Program-made: the position numbers and the translations under genes
Shown: positions 13,358-15,672 of the stretch, piece after piece
How positions within the stretch are numbered: the first letter of the stretch is position 1
Layout of the letters: every line of letters begins with the position of its first letter
Source: CAYMSA01 sp964392965
GTDB taxonomy: Bacteria > Actinomycetota > Coriobacteriia > Anaerosomatales > Anaerosomataceae
Assembly: GCA_964392965.1 (NCBI GenBank)
Contig: CAYMSA010000040.1
Location: 1-15,672, forward strand
Length of the DNA stretch: 15,672 nt
Reading direction: 5' to 3'
The notes under the pieces: generated by a model
Database searches by the model: none
The model's input: the letters and a program-made list of their open reading frames with translations, nothing else
What the model was told of the DNA's origin: nothing

Positions 13358-14599
13358 ATGAGCGACAACGGTAGCGGAGCCCCTGCGGCCCCGGTAGTCA
13401 AGGAAGCAGTTCCTAAGTATGCATGGTGGATTCTGGTCGTCGTCTACCTGGGCAGCATCGCCACCACGTTCAACTACTACAAGGTCGGCGCCCTCATGCC
13501 GACCATCATGGAGCAGCTCGGCATCACCGCGACCTCGGGTGGCTGGCTCATGTCGGTCATCAGCCTGGTCGGCATCTTCATCGCCCTTCCTGGCGGTATC
13601 ATCGCCAAGAAGCTCGGCCTGAAGAGGCTGGGTATCATCGCACTCGTCCTGCTGACTGTCGGTAACCTTATCGCAGCCTTCACGGCTTCGTATGGCCTGC
13701 TCTTCACCGGCCGCGTCCTCGAGGGTGCCGCTCGTGCGCTCATCGCGGTCGTTGGCCCGGCGGCCATGGCCATCTGGTTCCCGAAGTCGCGCCGTGGTGT
13801 TGCGACCGGTATCCTCTCGACCTGGGTCGGTGTTGGTCAGTTCGTCTCGCTCAACACGGCGGCGAGCATCGCCGGTGCATCTGGCAAGTACCAGACGGTC
13901 TTCCTGGTCGGCGCTGTCTTTGCAGTGGTCGCACTCGTTCTGTACGCGCTCTTCTACAGGAACCAGCCCCCGGCGGGAACCAAGTTCGCCGAGGACCACG
14001 GTGAGGCAGCGGCTGCCGGTGCCGAGGGTGCGACGCTCGGCCAGGTTCTGAAGAACAAGAACATCTGGTTCCTGGGCATCATGTTCATGATGTTCACGGC
14101 CGTCATCGTCGGTACCGCGAGCTTCTACCCTGCCTACCTGAAGGGTACTGGTATCGACCTGGTTCTGGCCGGCCGCATCACCAGCATCTTCAGCCTGGCC
14201 CCCATCATCCTCGGCCCCATCTTCGGTATCCTCTCCGACAAGATCGGGTCGCGGAAGAAGATCTACACGTTCGGTATGATTCTCGGTATCGTCGCATCGG
14301 TCTTCATGTTCAGCATGCCGACTGGTCCCTGGCCGGTCATCTGGATGATCGTCACCGGTATCACGTGTGGCGCCGTCTCGTCGGTCGCCCTCGCCTGCCC
14401 GCCTGAGGTTGTCGGTCGCCAGGCTGCTGGTCTCGGTGTCGGCATCATGATCACCGGCAACCAGATCGGCGGCTTCGTCTCGCCGCTGATCCTCGGTGCG
14501 GTTCGCGACGCCACTGGTTCGTTCGTCATGGGCGGCTACATCATCGCCGTTCTGCTCGTCATCGGCCTCATCTGCGGCCTGCTGGTCAAGGTTCGCTAG
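13358..14599 (+). CDS. MFS transporter (NarK/OFA/CynX-like)
   Basis: A 413-residue, 12-helix permease distinct from the preceding AAHS carrier. Features are WWILVVVYLGSIATTFNYYKVGALMP in helix 1, the loop PGGIIAKKLGLKRLG (78-92), a central hydrophilic loop rich in Ala/Glu/Gly (about 206-225), and a second-half loop GILSDKIGSRKK near residue 290. The helix 4-5 region reads GRVLEGAARALIAVVGPAAMAIWFP, as in nitrate/oxalate/cyanate-type MFS carriers. The substrate is not predictable; a second substrate importer or product exporter of the same pathway fits the location. ATG 13358 follows GAGGAGG. A strong terminator comes directly after, so this closes the plus-strand cluster. Confidence 0.87.
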   Translation: MSDNGSGAPAAPVVKEAVPKYAWWILVVVYLGSIATTFNYYKVGALMPTIMEQLGITATSGGWLMSVISLVGIFIALPGGIIAKKLGLKRLGIIALVLLTVGNLIAAFTASYGLLFTGRVLEGAARALIAVVGPAAMAIWFPKSRRGVATGILSTWVGVGQFVSLNTAASIAGASGKYQTVFLVGAVFAVVALVLYALFYRNQPPAGTKFAEDHGEAAAAGAEGATLGQVLKNKNIWFLGIMFMMFTAVIVGTASFYPAYLKGTGIDLVLAGRITSIFSLAPIILGPIFGILSDKIGSRKKIYTFGMILGIVASVFMFSMPTGPWPVIWMIVTGITCGAVSSVALACPPEVVGRQAAGLGVGIMITGNQIGGFVSPLILGAVRDATGSFVMGGYIIAVLLVIGLICGLLVKVR

Positions 14600-14608
14600 A
14601 AAAGGCTC

Positions 14609-14649
14609 CTGGCCTGGAGAGACTCCGAACGGAGCGCTCTCCAGGCCAG
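14609..14649 (+). terminator. Strong hairpin terminator after the second MFS gene
   Basis: CTGGCCTGGAGAG (14609-14621) and its exact complement (14637-14649) give a 13-bp stem. The loop region CTCCG-AA-CGGAG can pair further. It begins 9 bases after the stop codon. Confidence 0.85.
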
Positions 14650-14658
14650 ACGTGTGTC

Positions 14659-14712
14659 ATCTACTGGTTCCCAGTGGATCGGTAGATGCAGACAAGAGAA
14701 GAGGGGTATAGC
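14659..14712 (+). repeat. Direct repeat, left copy (54 bp)
   Basis: Aligns without gaps to 14821-14874 across the assembly gap, matching at 42 of 54 positions. This copy also contains a small inverted repeat (ATCTAC/GTAGAT) and has clean base composition. Confidence 0.7.
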
Positions 14713-14714
14713 GG
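14689..14714. repeat. Inverted repeat, left arm (26 bp, perfect)
   Basis: Identical over 26 bases to the reverse complement of 14883-14908. The two arms face each other across the assembly gap. It begins CAGACAAGAG and ends TATAGCGG. Confidence 0.75.
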
Positions 14715-14795
14715 CCGGATTCCCCCAAACCCCCCAAAGATGTGGTGGAATGGAAAAAACCCACGCAAGTGGCGCGCAGCCCCCCGGGGGGACGG

Positions 14796-14805
14796 NNNNN
14801 NNNNN
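14796..14805. other. Assembly gap (10 N)
   Basis: Ten undetermined bases joining two contigs. The true distance and the order or orientation of the sequence to the right are not assured. The preceding bases are rich in C and G homopolymers. Confidence 0.98.
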
Positions 14806-14820
14806 GGCAAGAGGTTTTAA

Positions 14821-14874
14821 ATCTACGGGTTCCAATTGGATCGGTATATGCAGAAAATATATTTGGGTTATCGC
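14821..14874 (+). repeat. Direct repeat, degenerate right copy (54 bp)
   Basis: Differs from 14659-14712 at 12 positions; 8 of these are G-to-T or C-to-A relative to the left copy. The skew looks more like sequencing or assembly error than natural divergence. Confidence 0.65.
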
Positions 14875-14882
14875 TTGGGATC

Positions 14883-14908
14883 CCGCTATACCCCTCTTCT
14901 CTTGTCTG
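14883..14908. repeat. Inverted repeat, right arm (26 bp, perfect)
   Basis: Exact reverse complement of 14689-14714. It lies 8 bases after the degenerate direct copy, with which it could also form an imperfect hairpin. Confidence 0.75.
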
Positions 14909-15105
14909 GAAGTGATCACAGCGAGCTCAGGTGCCGCTCAGCGCGAGGTGGGACGTGCGGTCAGCCGAGAATCGAATGTACGAGACGCGCTGGTAGCCCT
15001 CGGGCAGTGAGCGCGTGAGTGCACCTTGAGCATCGTGAGGGAGCGAGGGGATGTGCCGTGCGTGGAGCTAGCAGTCTCTCCGGCTAGCAGGCGGAGCAGC
15101 CGTCG
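14909..15105. other. Non-coding sequence right of the gap
   Basis: No gene recognised. The only structure seen is GCTAGCAG repeated at 15067-15074 and 15083-15090. The GCTAGC cores can pair as a 6-bp hairpin and may serve as a weak terminator for the minus-strand cysteine-rich gene ending at 15106. Confidence 0.4.
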
Positions 15106-15420
15106 CTACTCGTCCAGTTCGTACTCGTAGCCAGGCGGTGGTGGGGTGTTGTTCTGGCACTCGATCAGGCCGCCATCCTGGGACGTCTTGGTATGCTGTC
15201 GGCAGGGGTTGGCACAGAGCAGGCCGCTGCGCTTGCACTGAACGACCTTGGGTGTGGCGGCTTCCGTGAGGTCGACACCGCACTTCTTGCAGAGGCGCTG
15301 TACCGGAGGTTGCTGTATCTCGATGTCGAATACGTTGTAGGTGCCGCATTCCGGGCACTGGACGGCCTTCTTCCTCGGGGGGCGGCATCCGCCGCAGAGT
15401 GGGTTGCAGGACCAGCACAT
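15106..15420 (-). CDS. Small cysteine-rich zinc-ribbon-like protein
   Basis: A 104-residue protein with 14 cysteines, most in pairs: MCWSCNPLCGGC at the N terminus, then CPEC, CKKC (VQRLCKKCGVDL), a C-terminal CANPC and single cysteines. The CPEC...CKKCGVDL part is a zinc ribbon like the one at 11481-11717; the rest suggests a second metal site. It ends in a Pro-rich acidic tail (NTPPPPGYEYELDE). ATG 15420 is preferred because AAAGGTGA stands just upstream; the open frame to 15483 adds a basic stretch with no ribosome site. Family not recognised; a metal-binding or DNA-associated role is possible. Confidence 0.65.
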   Translation of the reverse strand: MCWSCNPLCGGCRPPRKKAVQCPECGTYNVFDIEIQQPPVQRLCKKCGVDLTEAATPKVVQCKRSGLLCANPCRQHTKTSQDGGLIECQNNTPPPPGYEYELDE

Positions 15421-15495
15421 ATATTCACCTTTCCGGTGTGCGCAAAGGAGTCTGCTATGCACACGCTGGGGTCGCTTGATCAATCCGTATGGATT

Positions 15496-15672
15496 TTACC
15501 GCGTCGTCGAGTCCTTAGGGGTCTCTGGCGCGCGAGAAATGTGCTTTGACTGTCTCGACGTACCGAAGGGCAGCCATCGATCGAGATGCTCTCCCAGAGT
15601 GCACCTGCACTGGTCGCCGAGTTGCAGGTCTGTTCGTCTGACGAGTATGCTCGTGAAGTTCGATAGTGTGCA
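15496..15672 (-). CDS. Possible C-terminal gene fragment at right edge
   Basis: A minus-strand frame enters from the right edge and stops at TAA (15496-15498), giving 58 residues such as SILVRRTDLQLGDQCRC and HLDRWLPFGTSRQS. GC at third positions is about 66%, lower than in the clear genes here, and the other two minus frames are also open for much of this stretch. No family recognised. Confidence 0.25.
   Translation of the reverse strand, partial: CTLSNFTSILVRRTDLQLGDQCRCTLGEHLDRWLPFGTSRQSKHISRAPETPKDSTTR

Noticed and set aside
14659..14908. CRISPR array or insertion sequence around the repeats
   Set aside because: Only two direct copies with no regular spacers, and no transposase gene; the pattern fits an assembly break better.
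14654..15010. Open frame reading through the run of N
   Set aside because: Crosses undetermined bases and repeat sequence; not a real gene.
1..15672. tRNA, rRNA, TorD-type chaperone or molybdopterin biosynthesis genes
   Set aside because: Looked for on both strands; no cloverleaf, rRNA-like sequence or such protein was seen in the window.

Overview
The window looks like a fragment of a GC-rich, strictly anaerobic bacterium, most likely an actinobacterium of the class Coriobacteriia (the Eggerthella/Gordonibacter type of lineage, possibly an environmental relative). The clues are GC-rich third codon positions, two copies of a cytoplasmic molybdopterin enzyme paired with a very small two-cluster ferredoxin-like subunit, and LuxR-type regulators whose N-terminal half is a 12-helix membrane domain, an architecture strongly expanded in that class. 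The assignment is by pattern recognition only; no search was run.

Layout. (1) Positions 1-190, minus strand: the N-terminal start of a second membrane LuxR regulator, cut by the window edge. (2) 191-555: divergent intergenic region with several dyads. (3) 556-3219, plus strand: molybdopterin enzyme 1 and its iron-sulfur subunit, closed by a strong hairpin. (4) 3484-4192, minus strand: FmdB-type zinc ribbon and SlyD-like FKBP isomerase. (5) 4509-6185, minus: CPA2 antiporter fused to a universal-stress domain. (6) 6336-7874, minus: complete membrane LuxR regulator. (7) 7875-8365: long divergent regulatory region with a tandem 11-bp repeat. (8) 8366-11085, plus: molybdopterin enzyme 2 and its iron-sulfur subunit. 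(9) 11163-11717, plus: a 77-residue orphan protein and a zinc ribbon with an Ala/Pro/Lys repeat tail. (10) 11882-14599, plus: two MFS transporters, the first of the aromatic-acid type. (11) 14600-15105: non-coding sequence containing an assembly gap (10 N) flanked by direct and inverted repeats. (12) 15106-15420, minus: a small cysteine-rich protein, then a possible gene fragment at the right edge.

How it fits together (inference). The window holds the same module twice: a membrane-embedded LuxR regulator divergent from a molybdopterin catalytic subunit plus mini-ferredoxin. The second copy is followed by two permeases. The simplest reading is a substrate-sensing, substrate-importing locus for anaerobic aromatic chemistry, such as catechol/pyrogallol dehydroxylation or hydroxyl transfer. 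The substrate cannot be read from the sequence. The two catalytic subunits differ sharply at the N-terminal cluster site: enzyme 1 has four cysteines in an unusual spacing, enzyme 2 keeps one. The paralogues may therefore differ in electron transfer as well as in substrate.
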